This document shows, piece by piece, positions 46,156-55,980 of a stretch of DNA of 64,000 bases (position 1 is the stretch's first letter; each line of letters starts with the position of its first letter). The stretch lies in contig SVFS01000003.1 of NCBI GenBank assembly GCA_015056725.1, forward strand, positions 1 to 64,000. The letters are read 5' to 3'. Source of the DNA: Lachnospiraceae bacterium (GTDB lineage Bacteria; Bacillota; Clostridia; Lachnospirales; Lachnospiraceae). The position numbers were made by a program, and so were the translations under genes. The notes below the pieces were generated by a model. It did not search any database. It was not told where the DNA came from and saw only the letters and a program-made list of their open reading frames with translations.

Positions 46156-46241
46156 TGCCGGCGACCGGAATCGAACCGGTACGGGAGATTAGTCCCGCAG
46201 GATTTTAAGTCCTGTGCGTCTGCCAGTTCCGCCACGCCGGC
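46156..46241 (-). tRNA. tRNA-Leu (TAA)
   Basis: GCCGGCGTGGCGGAACTGGCAGACGCACAGGACTTAAAATCCTG...GGTTCGATTCCGGTCGCCGGC. Confidence 0.95.
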
Positions 46242-46275
46242 ATCCTATTAAGGAATATGATTTTTACAAATCAAC

Positions 46276-46357
46276 TGGACGGAGGTGGATTCGAACCACC
46301 GAAGCAATTTGCAGCAGATTTACAGTCTGTCCCCTTTGGCCACTCGGGAATCCGTCC
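46276..46357 (-). tRNA. tRNA-Tyr (GTA)
   Basis: GGACGGATTCCCGAGTGGCCAAAGGGGACAGACTGTAAATCTG...GGTTCGAATCCACCTCCGTCC. Confidence 0.95.
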
Positions 46358-46467
46358 ATTCTCTAATACGTTACCGTCTTAAAGACCTATTTAGTTATAT
46401 CATAAGCCATATAAAAATGCAAGACAGGATTTCGTTTCTTTTATAAAACCATGCCTTGCATTTTCTA

Positions 46468-48633
46468 TTACTTTTTCAAAAAATTCCCTAAGAACGTGCT
46501 CTTCCGAGCAGTAGTATCATCTTCATCCTCGTGGATAAATACTGCCACGGAAGTTTTTGGAAGTGTTACAAGCAAAGAACCGCCACTAACAGTATAAGAC
46601 ACCTTACTTGTCGTAAATCCGTATTCATCAGACAACATTACTCTCGTTATCGTAGATTCTTTCGGTATTCCCAAAAACCAAACCGGAAAATCTTTTGTAA
46701 TTTCATGATCATTGTTATTTACCAATACAACCGTTCTTGAAGTATCTGTAAATCTTCCATAGCTAAGTACATTGTAATCATTTAGCACCGGTTTAAGAGA
46801 ACCTTTTAATAATTCCGGTCTGCTCTTATGAAGACGTATCATTTCTTTATGGAAATTAATCAATTCATGATCTTCATTTCCCCACGGATAGGTTCTTCTA
46901 TTATCAGGGTCTGTAAAACCACATACACCCGCTTCATCTCCATAATAAATGGTTGGTGCCCCCGGCCATGTCATCTGTACTGCTACAGCCTCACGCATGA
47001 CTGCTTTATTAATTCCCTGATTTGCCGCTTCCGGACCAAGAGAATTGGTACGGCCCACCTTACGGTTTGTACGTGTCAGGAATCTGGAGTGGTCATGATT
47101 TGAAAGCTCATTCATAGATACTTCTCTGGATGGTGAAGTCATACGTGCACCATGATAATTCATAGCTCCCCAAAAGCTGTCAGCGTTTCCGAGTAAATCT
47201 CCTCTAAAGTCATCGCTATGCTTCTGCATACCTGTCAAAAACCATGTAAGTGGTTCCATAAAGGCATCATAGTTCATGACAGTATCCCATTCTTTACCGT
47301 TTAACCAAGGTTTTGGATCTCCATAATGCTCAGCAAGAATAATCGCATCCGGATTGGCCTGTTTTACACGTCTTCTAAACTCCTGCCAGAATCTATGATT
47401 CATTTCCGGTGACATACCAAGGTCTGCCGCCACATCAAGTCTCCAACCATCTGCATGAAATGGCGCGGAAACCCACTTTTCACCAATACGCAAAATATAA
47501 TCAAATAATTCCTGCGAACCCTCATAATGAAGCTTCGGAAGCGTATCATGTCCCCACCAGCCATCATAAGTCGTATTATACGGCCATCTTCCATCGTGGG
47601 AATCATGGAATAAGAAGAAATTCCGATATGGACTATCCGCTGCAATATATGCACCCTTTTCATAGCCTTCCGCATTTTCATAAATCCGCTCTCTGTCAAG
47701 CCACTTATTAAAAGAGCCACAATGATTGAAAACGCCATCCATGATAACACGGATTCCACGCTTGTGTGCTTCTTCTATTAAATGTGCAAACAATTCGTTA
47801 CTTGCTTCCAAATTTCGTTTATCGGTAATTCGATTGATATATCTTTCAGCGAATCTGTTTTCTCTTTCACCGTATTCAAGCAGTCTTCCTTCGTCATAAA
47901 CGATTTTGCCTACATGGGGATCTATATAGTCATAATCCTGAATATCGTATTTATGGTTAGACGGTGAAACAAATAACGGATTGAAATAAATTACGTCAAT
48001 TCCCAAATCCTGTAAATAATCCAGTTTATCTAATACTCCCTGCAAATCTCCGCCATAGAATTCACGAATCCCCATCTGTGCCGGGTATTTATTCCACTGT
48101 TCTTTTGGTACTTTGACGGAATAGTCACCGATATAATGATATTCTCTGTCTAAAACATCATTCGTCTCATCACCATTATAAAAACGATCCACATAAATCT
48201 GGTACATTACCGCACCTTTTGCCCATTCCGGTGTGGAAAATCCCGGAATGACCGTAAAGAGATAGTCTGCTTCCGGAGTCGTTACCGCACCACGCTGGTC
48301 AAAATAGTAAATGATTTCACCTGACTGTACTTTAAAGCAATAGGAAATCGGTTCATTTTCAAGCTGCACCTGAATCTCATAAAAGTCAAACATTTCCGAA
48401 TGACTTACCTTTGTCATGAGATGCGATACACCATTCCATTCCATATATGCCTGGTCTACATTATCTCTTCCTGTACGAAACCGAATCGTAATCTCTTCAT
48501 ATGCTGTCGGTTCCTGTGGGAATACATAATTTGAAGTTGTATCAGAGTACAATGCTTTCTTATTAAATACCGGCCGCATTGTCGCCATATATTGTTGATT
48601 AAATAAATATGAATCCACTAATATGTTCCTCAC
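46468..48633 (-). CDS. Glycoside hydrolase family 13 (neopullulanase/alpha-amylase-like)
   Basis: VIMDGVFNHCG, DGWRLDVAADLG, IILAEHYGDP, NELSNHDHSRFL catalytic regions; N-terminal CBM-like domain. Confidence 0.93.
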   Translation of the reverse strand: MRNILVDSYLFNQQYMATMRPVFNKKALYSDTTSNYVFPQEPTAYEEITIRFRTGRDNVDQAYMEWNGVSHLMTKVSHSEMFDFYEIQVQLENEPISYCFKVQSGEIIYYFDQRGAVTTPEADYLFTVIPGFSTPEWAKGAVMYQIYVDRFYNGDETNDVLDREYHYIGDYSVKVPKEQWNKYPAQMGIREFYGGDLQGVLDKLDYLQDLGIDVIYFNPLFVSPSNHKYDIQDYDYIDPHVGKIVYDEGRLLEYGERENRFAERYINRITDKRNLEASNELFAHLIEEAHKRGIRVIMDGVFNHCGSFNKWLDRERIYENAEGYEKGAYIAADSPYRNFFLFHDSHDGRWPYNTTYDGWWGHDTLPKLHYEGSQELFDYILRIGEKWVSAPFHADGWRLDVAADLGMSPEMNHRFWQEFRRRVKQANPDAIILAEHYGDPKPWLNGKEWDTVMNYDAFMEPLTWFLTGMQKHSDDFRGDLLGNADSFWGAMNYHGARMTSPSREVSMNELSNHDHSRFLTRTNRKVGRTNSLGPEAANQGINKAVMREAVAVQMTWPGAPTIYYGDEAGVCGFTDPDNRRTYPWGNEDHELINFHKEMIRLHKSRPELLKGSLKPVLNDYNVLSYGRFTDTSRTVVLVNNNDHEITKDFPVWFLGIPKESTITRVMLSDEYGFTTSKVSYTVSGGSLLVTLPKTSVAVFIHEDEDDTTARKSTFLGNFLKK

Positions 48634-48669
48634 ACTTTCTGTCGAAAGTAATTACACCCCTACAAAGTA

Positions 48670-48705
48670 AAAAAGACAGTTTTCACAAACTGTCCTTTTC
48701 AGAGA
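48670..48705 (-). terminator. Terminator downstream of ftsH
   Basis: Minus strand GGACAGTTT-GTG-AAAACTGTCTTTTTT. Confidence 0.7.
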
Positions 48706-48842
48706 AGGTATTTCTTTCTTATGGGGTATAGCAAAAAACTATATAATGTATTGGGGGGTTACAAGTAGTATAATAACACGCCCCCTACATTACAACAATC
48801 CCAAGAATTCACAAACATTACAAAAAAGCAACTTTGTTTTTG

Positions 48843-50660
48843 TTAGTTTTGCACAAACAATGCTTCAAATTCTTCTCTTGTAATCTTTTCTTTCTCCAGT
48901 AAAAGCTCTGCACACGCATGCAATACTCTTTCATTCTGGATAATAATATCTTTTGCCTTCTGATAACAGTCGTCAATAATCGATTTTACTTCTTTATCAA
49001 TTTCTCCGGAAATAACCTCGCTGTGTGCTTTGGCATGTGCAAGGTCTCGTCCGATAAATACTTCATCATCTTCATCGTCATAACATACAACGCCGATTTT
49101 TTCAGACATACCGAATTTTGTCACCATCATTCGTGCTTCTTTCGTTGCCTTCTTAATATCAGAAGATGCACCCGTTGTAATGTCATCAAATATAATTTCT
49201 TCAGCAATTCGTCCGCCAAGAGATACCATGATGTCCTGAAGCATCTGACCTTTTGTCATAAACATTTCATCCTTATCAGGAAGCGGCATCGTATAACCTG
49301 CTGCCCCTGCTCCTGTCGGAATAATGGATACGGTATAAACCGGTCCCACATCCGGAAGAACGTGGAACAAAATAGCATGACCGGCTTCATGATAAGCCGT
49401 AATCTTCTTTTCTTTATCAGAAATAACTTTACTTTTCTTTTCAGCTCCTATGCCAACCTTAATAAACGCACTGTTGATATCTTTCTGAATCACATATTTT
49501 CGCTCATCTTTCGCTGCAATAATTGCTGCTTCGTTCAACAGGTTTTCAAGATCTGCACCGGTAAAGCCGGCGGTTGTCTGTGCGATATGCTCCAGATTTA
49601 CATCATCGCCAAGCGGTTTGTTTTTCGCATGGACATTCAAAATTTCCAATCTGCCGCCTACATCCGGTCTGCCTACTGCTATCTTTCTGTCAAATCGTCC
49701 CGGACGCAAAATAGCAGGGTCTAAAATATCTACACGATTAGTTGCTGCAACTACGATGATACCTTCATTTACGCCGAATCCATCCATCTCTACAAGAAGC
49801 TGATTCAGTGTCTGCTCTCTTTCATCGTGTCCGCCACCCATACCGGTACCACGTCTTCTGGCAACAGCATCAATCTCATCGATAAACACAATACAAGGTG
49901 CGTGTTTCTTTGCATCTGCAAATAAATCTCTTACCCTGCTTGCACCTACACCGACAAACATTTCTACGAAATCAGAACCGGAAATGCTGAAAAACGGAAC
50001 TGCGGCCTCTCCGGCAATAGCTTTTGCAAGAAGAGTTTTACCTGTACCAGGAGGTCCTTCTAATAAAACGCCTTTTGGAATTCTTGCTCCTACCTGTGTA
50101 AACTTACCCGGACTTTTTAAGAACTGAACAATTTCTTCCAAATCTTCTTTTTCTTCTTTCAGGCCCGCTACATCTTTAAATGTAATGGCCCCATCGCCCA
50201 AGCTGAGTCTTGCTTTGCTCTTTCCGAAATTCATCATTTTATTGTTGCCACCGCCACCCTGGCCGTTAACAATCGATAAAATAATGATAAATACAAATGC
50301 ACTTATAATAATCGGAAATACCAGAGTTGTTAAAATGCTCTCTTCTTCCGCTTCGTTAATCGTCGGATAAATGCCACTTTCAATCAGTGCTTTTTCTGTT
50401 TCACTTACATCGGTAACATTTATTCTCATAACATCACCGGTCTTCAAACGTACTGCGAGTGTTCCTGTCGGACTTGTTTTGTCCGGTGTAATAGCTGCAC
50501 CCGTAACGTTTTCAGATTCAATCATACGCTCTACATCCTGCATCGTATAGAGTTGTCTGTCCGATGTAAGATAACTGATAATTGCAAATATGGAAAGTGC
50601 CAAAATCATGACAAGTAAATATGCACTCATCCCTTTGCCTTGTTTATTATTTTGATTCAA
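48843..50660 (-). CDS. ftsH: ATP-dependent zinc metalloprotease FtsH
   Basis: [45 protein letters not shown] region. Confidence 0.98.
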   Translation of the reverse strand: MNQNNKQGKGMSAYLLVMILALSIFAIISYLTSDRQLYTMQDVERMIESENVTGAAITPDKTSPTGTLAVRLKTGDVMRINVTDVSETEKALIESGIYPTINEAEEESILTTLVFPIIISAFVFIIILSIVNGQGGGGNNKMMNFGKSKARLSLGDGAITFKDVAGLKEEKEDLEEIVQFLKSPGKFTQVGARIPKGVLLEGPPGTGKTLLAKAIAGEAAVPFFSISGSDFVEMFVGVGASRVRDLFADAKKHAPCIVFIDEIDAVARRRGTGMGGGHDEREQTLNQLLVEMDGFGVNEGIIVVAATNRVDILDPAILRPGRFDRKIAVGRPDVGGRLEILNVHAKNKPLGDDVNLEHIAQTTAGFTGADLENLLNEAAIIAAKDERKYVIQKDINSAFIKVGIGAEKKSKVISDKEKKITAYHEAGHAILFHVLPDVGPVYTVSIIPTGAGAAGYTMPLPDKDEMFMTKGQMLQDIMVSLGGRIAEEIIFDDITTGASSDIKKATKEARMMVTKFGMSEKIGVVCYDDEDDEVFIGRDLAHAKAHSEVISGEIDKEVKSIIDDCYQKAKDIIIQNERVLHACAELLLEKEKITREEFEALFVQN

Positions 50661-50699
50661 TTTCTTTTCCTGACCTTATAAATATATTTGTTTTATAGA

Positions 50700-51230
50700 C
50701 TATTCTTCGTCTAACTCTACTACACCAATGTATGGCAGATTACGATATTTCTGGGCATAATCCAGTCCGTAACCAACTACAAATTCATCCGGAATCGTAA
50801 AGCCGGTATAGTCTACATTTACATCTACAACTCTTCTTTCCGGTTTATCCAGCAGTGTGCAAAGCTTCACGCTCTTTGGGCCTCTGTCTTTTAACATTTC
50901 AAGCAGGTAGCTTAATGTTCTTCCTGAATCTACAATATCTTCCACTACGATTACTTCTTTGTCCTTTAACGGTTCATCCAAATCTTTAACAATTCGTACT
51001 ACACCACTTGATTTTGTTTCACTTCCGTAACTAGATACGGACATAAAGTCAAGCGATACCGGAACAGTAATTCTCTTTGCCAATTCACATAAGAAAAATA
51101 CACCACCCTTTAAAACACATACTAAATGTACCTGTTTGCCGGCATAGTCTTTGCTAATCTGATCACCAATCTCCTGAATTCTCTTGTCAACATCTTCTTC
51201 CGAAATCAATACATGTACTTTCTCTGCCAC
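50700..51230 (-). CDS. hpt: Hypoxanthine phosphoribosyltransferase
   Basis: VCVLKGGVFFLCELAKRI; VIVVEDIVDSGRTLSYLLEML; FVVGYGLDYAQKYRNLPYIG. Confidence 0.97.
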   Translation of the reverse strand: MAEKVHVLISEEDVDKRIQEIGDQISKDYAGKQVHLVCVLKGGVFFLCELAKRITVPVSLDFMSVSSYGSETKSSGVVRIVKDLDEPLKDKEVIVVEDIVDSGRTLSYLLEMLKDRGPKSVKLCTLLDKPERRVVDVNVDYTGFTIPDEFVVGYGLDYAQKYRNLPYIGVVELDEE

Positions 51231-51254
51231 TTTTCGTTTCCTCCGTTAGCTTAT

Positions 51255-52733
51255 TTATTCTTCTGTAAATTTTACATTGCTTTCACTTTCTTCGATATAA
51301 GAAAGCACCAAAATCCGTTTTGTTTCTGTCGTCACTTTGTAATACGAACTAATTCTCCTTCCGATAACCCACATAATATGTGAGCCGTCTGCTACAAGAA
51401 GAAGCTTTTCTCGCATATCCTTCGGAACCTTTTCCTGAATCAGATAATCCTTTAACTTTTTGTGCGACAGTTTTTCATCTATCGTCAGATAGTCTCCTCC
51501 CTGACGATTACGCAATGTCGGAATTTCACTTATTTTATCATAATCGAACCATTTCGTATATGTTTTTTGCTCAACACTCTTTAATATATCCAGTATCTCC
51601 GCGCTTCCAAACACCTGCATACATCTTTCCATATCGGTTAGCGGAATGATTTCTGATACAAGTCTGCCTCTTGGGGCTGAAAAACAACCTGCTTCTTGGG
51701 TTGTCTGAAAAATCAATTTGCCAAACTCTTTTCTCACCTGCAAGCCATAAGGCAAATCCAGACTTCCATTTCCGGTTTTGTATAATAGCTTTATAATATC
51801 TTCGACATGTACTGCCGTAATATCCTTTTTGCTTCCGGTCTGCTTAACAATAGCGTACATCAGCAATTGCTTTTGCAGAAATGTATCCTGCTGTAAAAGC
51901 TTTTCTACCAAAAGGCAAATACCCGTTGTATCTTCTGCAGCACACTCGTAAAATGCTTTTTCTGTCTGACCCTGCACAAAGCATTCCAATTCCTGCATGA
52001 TTTCAGCTGTTTTCCCAAGATGCTCTACCGTTCCCACGCAAATCTCTTCCGTTGCATACGGAAGTATTTTATGCCGGATTCTGTTCCGTGCATACATCAG
52101 GCTTTCATTTGTCATATCAGTACAATATGCTTCTCCGCTTTCTTTCAAAAACAATTCTATCTCATCTCTTGTCAGGCAGAGTAGCGGTCTGATAACATCT
52201 CCGTTTTTAGGTCGGATACCGCAAAGCCCTTGCAATCCGCTTCCCCTAAAGAGCTTAAATAAAATTGTTTCTGCCTGGTCATTCATATGATGCGCTGTTG
52301 CAATAACGCCTTTCTTTCCGGAAACATATAATGCCTTTCGAAATGCCTGATAACGTACATTCCGCCCCGCTTCTTCTTCAGAAAGCCCTTCTTTCTCAGC
52401 ATACGCCGGTACATCCTCATAGTATACGTGGCAAGGTACGCTATAACGTTCACAAAGTGCTTTTACAAAAGCCACATCCTCATCTGCATCTTTACGGATT
52501 CCATGATGGACATGTACGGCTTCCATAGAAAAAAGCAACTCTTCTTTACATGCTAAAAGCATCAATAAAAGACACACCGAATCTGCACCACCGGATAGCC
52601 CAAGTACAACCCGTTCCTCTTCCTGTATCAGTTCATGCTTTTTAATATATTCAATTACTTTCTTTTGAATACCTTGCTTTTTTGTCATCATAGACACATC
52701 ATATCTTACAAGCATAGGAAAATGCAAGCCCAT
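51255..52733 (-). CDS. tilS: tRNA(Ile)-lysidine synthetase (N-terminus uncertain)
   Basis: VVLGLSGGADSVCLLLML PP-loop; ATAHHMNDQAETILFKLFRGSGLQGL. Confidence 0.95.
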   Translation of the reverse strand: MGLHFPMLVRYDVSMMTKKQGIQKKVIEYIKKHELIQEEERVVLGLSGGADSVCLLLMLLACKEELLFSMEAVHVHHGIRKDADEDVAFVKALCERYSVPCHVYYEDVPAYAEKEGLSEEEAGRNVRYQAFRKALYVSGKKGVIATAHHMNDQAETILFKLFRGSGLQGLCGIRPKNGDVIRPLLCLTRDEIELFLKESGEAYCTDMTNESLMYARNRIRHKILPYATEEICVGTVEHLGKTAEIMQELECFVQGQTEKAFYECAAEDTTGICLLVEKLLQQDTFLQKQLLMYAIVKQTGSKKDITAVHVEDIIKLLYKTGNGSLDLPYGLQVRKEFGKLIFQTTQEAGCFSAPRGRLVSEIIPLTDMERCMQVFGSAEILDILKSVEQKTYTKWFDYDKISEIPTLRNRQGGDYLTIDEKLSHKKLKDYLIQEKVPKDMREKLLLVADGSHIMWVIGRRISSYYKVTTETKRILVLSYIEESESNVKFTEE

Positions 52734-52736
52734 CCC

Positions 52737-53885
52737 TTATCTTGCACGTTCCCAAAAACCGATTGCCGCAACCGTCATATCATCATTTATTTGTCCTTTG
52801 CACTGATGAAGTACAAAGCTCAAAATATCATTTGCCAGTTCATTAGGATTTCTTGCTCTGAATTTGCTTACAATTTCGGAAAGAGCACTTTCTCCAAGAC
52901 CATTATGCAATGCATCCAGTACTCCGTCCGAAAGCATAATGATATAATCTCCATCTAACAGCATCCTGCTGGCAGACTCTGCCTCCGCATCTTCCAAAAG
53001 CCCTAACGGTAGATTTCTGGAAGATAATTGTTCTACCAAATGGTCTCTTTTTAAAAAAGATGGTGCAGCACCCACTTTACAAAATCTGCATGTACCGCGG
53101 TATAAATCAATATTACAAAAATCCAGCGTAGACTGTTTTGTCCCATCAGTCATGAGAAAACCATTTATCATCTGTGCCGATGATTCTACGGAAAAACCGG
53201 CAGTCAAAAGCCGTTGCATCATCTCAACTACAGTGATACTGCTTTCATATGCATCCTCTCCTGCACCGACTCCATCTGATAATAAGATTGCCATTTGCCC
53301 CTCTCCGTATTCAAAGCACTGACAAGTGTCTCCAGATATCGTTTCCCCTTGCTTAGTCGCTTTTGCAAGTCCGGTCAGAATATGATACGGTGGTTCCTCT
53401 ACCAATATGTAATTCTGCCAATCTCCGCTAATAAAAAAATCATTGTTTCTCTGAGGTTGTAATCGGATATTTAGCAAAACAGACATAAAACCTGCCAGGT
53501 CATCTATTGTAATTCCACTTCTCTTTGCTCTTACCTCCATACTGCATTGTCGATAATCTTCTCCATACACGAACACAAAATCCCGCATATAAATCCCTTC
53601 TCCCCGCAATTCTTTCGCAATCTGTTTATATCGCTTCTCCGAAAGCGGTTCTACCCGGCGTTTTTCTTTGGCAATCGTATCAATAACATTTGATAAGTCT
53701 TTAATCTGCTTTGCAAAAATATGATTCTGTTCTACTTGTTCCATTTGTTTTAATTTATCTTCATTTTCCCGAGAATCGAATGATATGATACTCTGAAAAC
53801 TATCTGCCAGTTCTCTAAGGGAATCTGCGTATTCTAATAATTTTTGCTTTCCATAATCTTGTATAATAGAAACTTCTGTTTTCAT
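52737..53885 (-). CDS. spoIIE: SpoIIE family serine phosphatase, short form without membrane domain
   Basis: AILLSDGVGAGEDAYESSITVVEMMQRLL; YIIMLSDGVLDAL; NDDMTVAAIGFW; located in tilS-divIC cluster. Confidence 0.9.
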   Translation of the reverse strand: MKTEVSIIQDYGKQKLLEYADSLRELADSFQSIISFDSRENEDKLKQMEQVEQNHIFAKQIKDLSNVIDTIAKEKRRVEPLSEKRYKQIAKELRGEGIYMRDFVFVYGEDYRQCSMEVRAKRSGITIDDLAGFMSVLLNIRLQPQRNNDFFISGDWQNYILVEEPPYHILTGLAKATKQGETISGDTCQCFEYGEGQMAILLSDGVGAGEDAYESSITVVEMMQRLLTAGFSVESSAQMINGFLMTDGTKQSTLDFCNIDLYRGTCRFCKVGAAPSFLKRDHLVEQLSSRNLPLGLLEDAEAESASRMLLDGDYIIMLSDGVLDALHNGLGESALSEIVSKFRARNPNELANDILSFVLHQCKGQINDDMTVAAIGFWERAR

Positions 53886-54011
53886 GGCATTCCTTCCTTC
53901 TCTATTTTTTCTTGCTCAATTTTAGACACGCAGGATTCACATTATTTGTCGTAATCCGTTATCCTTTTTTGATTTTTTTCCGACAAAACCTTCCAGCCGG
54001 ATGCAATAGAA

Positions 54012-54044
54012 AAGCTGCTCACCATCTCTGGCGAGCAGCCCTCT
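54012..54044 (-). terminator. Terminator between divIC and spoIIE
   Basis: Minus strand GGCTGCTCGCC...GGTGAGCAGCTTTTC. Confidence 0.7.
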
Positions 54045-54046
54045 TT

Positions 54047-54352
54047 CTATTCTTCTTTAAACAGGATTTCATCTTCATATACAAGCCCCAGCTTCTCTTT
54101 CGCTACATCTTCTATATATTTCTGTGTCTGGGTATATTTCTTATACTCTTCCAATTCTTCCGAACGTGCTTCCTCTTCTTCAATTTTTTTCTGAAGCTCC
54201 ATCTCTTCCTGCAAATAAGCTTCCTGTTTTTCCTGAAGCTGATGCTTACGGACACTTACAGCTACTACTAGCATAAGCAGTACTGCTGCCACAAGAAACA
54301 TTGCGAACTTATTCTGTTTTCTTTTCTGATAAGCCACTCTACGTCTTGCCAT
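54047..54352 (-). CDS. divIC: Septum formation initiator family protein (DivIC/FtsL-like)
   Basis: Basic N-terminus, TM, coiled coil, KYIEDVAKEKLGLVYEDEILFKE. Confidence 0.88.
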   Translation of the reverse strand: MARRRVAYQKRKQNKFAMFLVAAVLLMLVVAVSVRKHQLQEKQEAYLQEEMELQKKIEEEEARSEELEEYKKYTQTQKYIEDVAKEKLGLVYEDEILFKEE

Positions 54353-54361
54353 AAGCTCCTC

Positions 54362-54874
54362 CTATTGTTTACATAATATTATCTTAACCATTTTTTTCAT
54401 CTGCGTCAACTGGTTTCTAAGGCGCTTTCTAAACTTACTTGATTGTCTGCTTAATGATATTTGAAAAGCTTTCTTTTTTGCCTGATACTTATTTACTGCT
54501 TTTCCATACGGTAAAGCCAGTGTTTTTCTTGTTTTTGTATATGTCCGATAAAATACTCCTTTCAAATAGCAAATGATTCTCGAAGAAAATCTTACCAAAC
54601 TTCTTCCGATGGTTATACTGTATAGCAGCATTCCTATCATCGCTCCGGCAATCAGATACCAGCGCAGTCGTCCTTCGTTATACTCATACAATAGTTTAAA
54701 AAACTCTGATCCTACATAACACCAATACAAACCATCCTCAACTCCTATTGCCCATACATTATGTGTTATGATTCTTCTAAAGATTCTTAACAGATCATAC
54801 ACTACCGCAATCCATATCCCAAGCTTTAATGCACGCAATAATAGCATCAATTCTGCCACAACCAATTCACTCAT
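54362..54874 (-). CDS. yabQ: Spore cortex biosynthesis protein YabQ
   Basis: LRALKLGIWIAVVYDLLRIFRRIITHNVWAIGVEDGLYWCYVGSEFFKLLYEYNEGRLRWYLI. Confidence 0.88.
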   Translation of the reverse strand: MSELVVAELMLLLRALKLGIWIAVVYDLLRIFRRIITHNVWAIGVEDGLYWCYVGSEFFKLLYEYNEGRLRWYLIAGAMIGMLLYSITIGRSLVRFSSRIICYLKGVFYRTYTKTRKTLALPYGKAVNKYQAKKKAFQISLSRQSSKFRKRLRNQLTQMKKMVKIILCKQ

Positions 54875-54911
54875 GCCATCTCCCTTAACTTTTCCCAGTC
54901 ACTCTATGTCC

Positions 54912-55205
54912 TTATCCAAAAAGCTTAGAAAACAACGTTGTTGTCTTTTCTTTTCCTGATATCATATCTGAATAGGTTAGTGAATCAATGCTCCCATCAA
55001 CATCAACCTCTCCTTTATCCAGAGACAATCTGCTTACATGCAAATCTTTCCCTTTTATCATCAGCATTCCCTGATCAGTTTCAAGCAGCACTTCATTCAT
55101 ATCAAAAGAAAGGACATCTACCACTCCGCTAATGGTACATGTCCTTCGGTTTGTCAGCATAATCTTATGTGTTCGAATTTGTTTATTACTATAATTCTCT
55201 TCCAT
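54912..55205 (-). CDS. yabP: Sporulation protein YabP
   Basis: HKIMLTNRRTCTISGVVDVLSFDMNEVLLETDQGMLMIKGKDLHVSRLSLDKGEVDVDGSIDSLTYSD. Confidence 0.93.
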   Translation of the reverse strand: MEENYSNKQIRTHKIMLTNRRTCTISGVVDVLSFDMNEVLLETDQGMLMIKGKDLHVSRLSLDKGEVDVDGSIDSLTYSDMISGKEKTTTLFSKLFG

Positions 55206-55260
55206 AACAACACCTCTCCTTCTTTATTTCATATATATGAGGGGTTTTGATATTTCATGC

Positions 55261-55506
55261 TTATTCTGTAATGTATTTGTACATATCCTTTGCTTCTTCT
55301 TTACGAATGACTTCTGAAACATCTAATACTTCTACTTTGACTTCTTTATTGCCAAACTGTATTGCAATAATATCTCCTGCCTTTACATTTGTCGATGCTT
55401 TTGCCGGCTTATCGTTAATCATAACACGACCTGCATCGCATGCTTCATTTGCAACCGTTCTCCGTTTGATTAATCTTGATACTTTTAAATATTTATCCAG
55501 TCTCAT
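55261..55506 (-). CDS. S4 domain RNA-binding protein (RqcP/YabO-like)
   Basis: MRLDKYLKVSRLIKRRTVANEACDAGRVMINDKPAKASTNVKAGDII; start moved to internal Met. Confidence 0.92.
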   Translation of the reverse strand: MRLDKYLKVSRLIKRRTVANEACDAGRVMINDKPAKASTNVKAGDIIAIQFGNKEVKVEVLDVSEVIRKEEAKDMYKYITE

Positions 55507-55536
55507 CGTTTTCCTCCCCGAATCAATCGAGATATT

Positions 55537-55572
55537 AAAAAGGTCTCGATACCAAGTACCAAGACCTTTACT
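55537..55572 (-). terminator. Terminator after HU gene
   Basis: Minus strand AAAGGTCTTGGTAC-TTG-GTATCGAGACCTTTTT. Confidence 0.85.
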
Positions 55573-55590
55573 TTCTTGCAATTTATAATC

Positions 55591-55872
55591 TTATGCGTTG
55601 ATCATATCTTTAAGAGCTTTACCAGCTTTGAATTTTGGAGCTTTAGAAGCTGCAATTTTCATAACTTCGCCAGTCTGAGGATTTCTACCTTCTCTAGCTG
55701 CTCTTTCGGATACTTCGAATGTACCAAAGCCAACTAACTGAACTTTTTCACCTTTCTTTAATTCATCAGCTACTACATCTACAAATGCTTTTAAAGCTTT
55801 TTCAGCATCTTTCTTAGAAAGTTCTGCACTTTCAGCGATTGCTGCAACTAATTCTGTCTTGTTCATTTTCAA
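55591..55872 (-). CDS. hup: HU family DNA-binding protein
   Basis: [67 protein letters not shown]. Confidence 0.98.
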   Translation of the reverse strand: MKMNKTELVAAIAESAELSKKDAEKALKAFVDVVADELKKGEKVQLVGFGTFEVSERAAREGRNPQTGEVMKIAASKAPKFKAGKALKDMINA

Positions 55873-55980
55873 TTCCTCCTAATATTTACCTGTTCTAACC
55901 CTAAGTGAATGTACTTCACTAAAAAAGTCTATACATATTTATAGTGTTTTTAAGCCTATTTGTCAAGGTTTTTTGCCTAA

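Noticed and set aside
48918-49724. 268-aa plus-strand ORF
   Set aside because: Fully antisense to ftsH; low-complexity composition, no recognisable domain.
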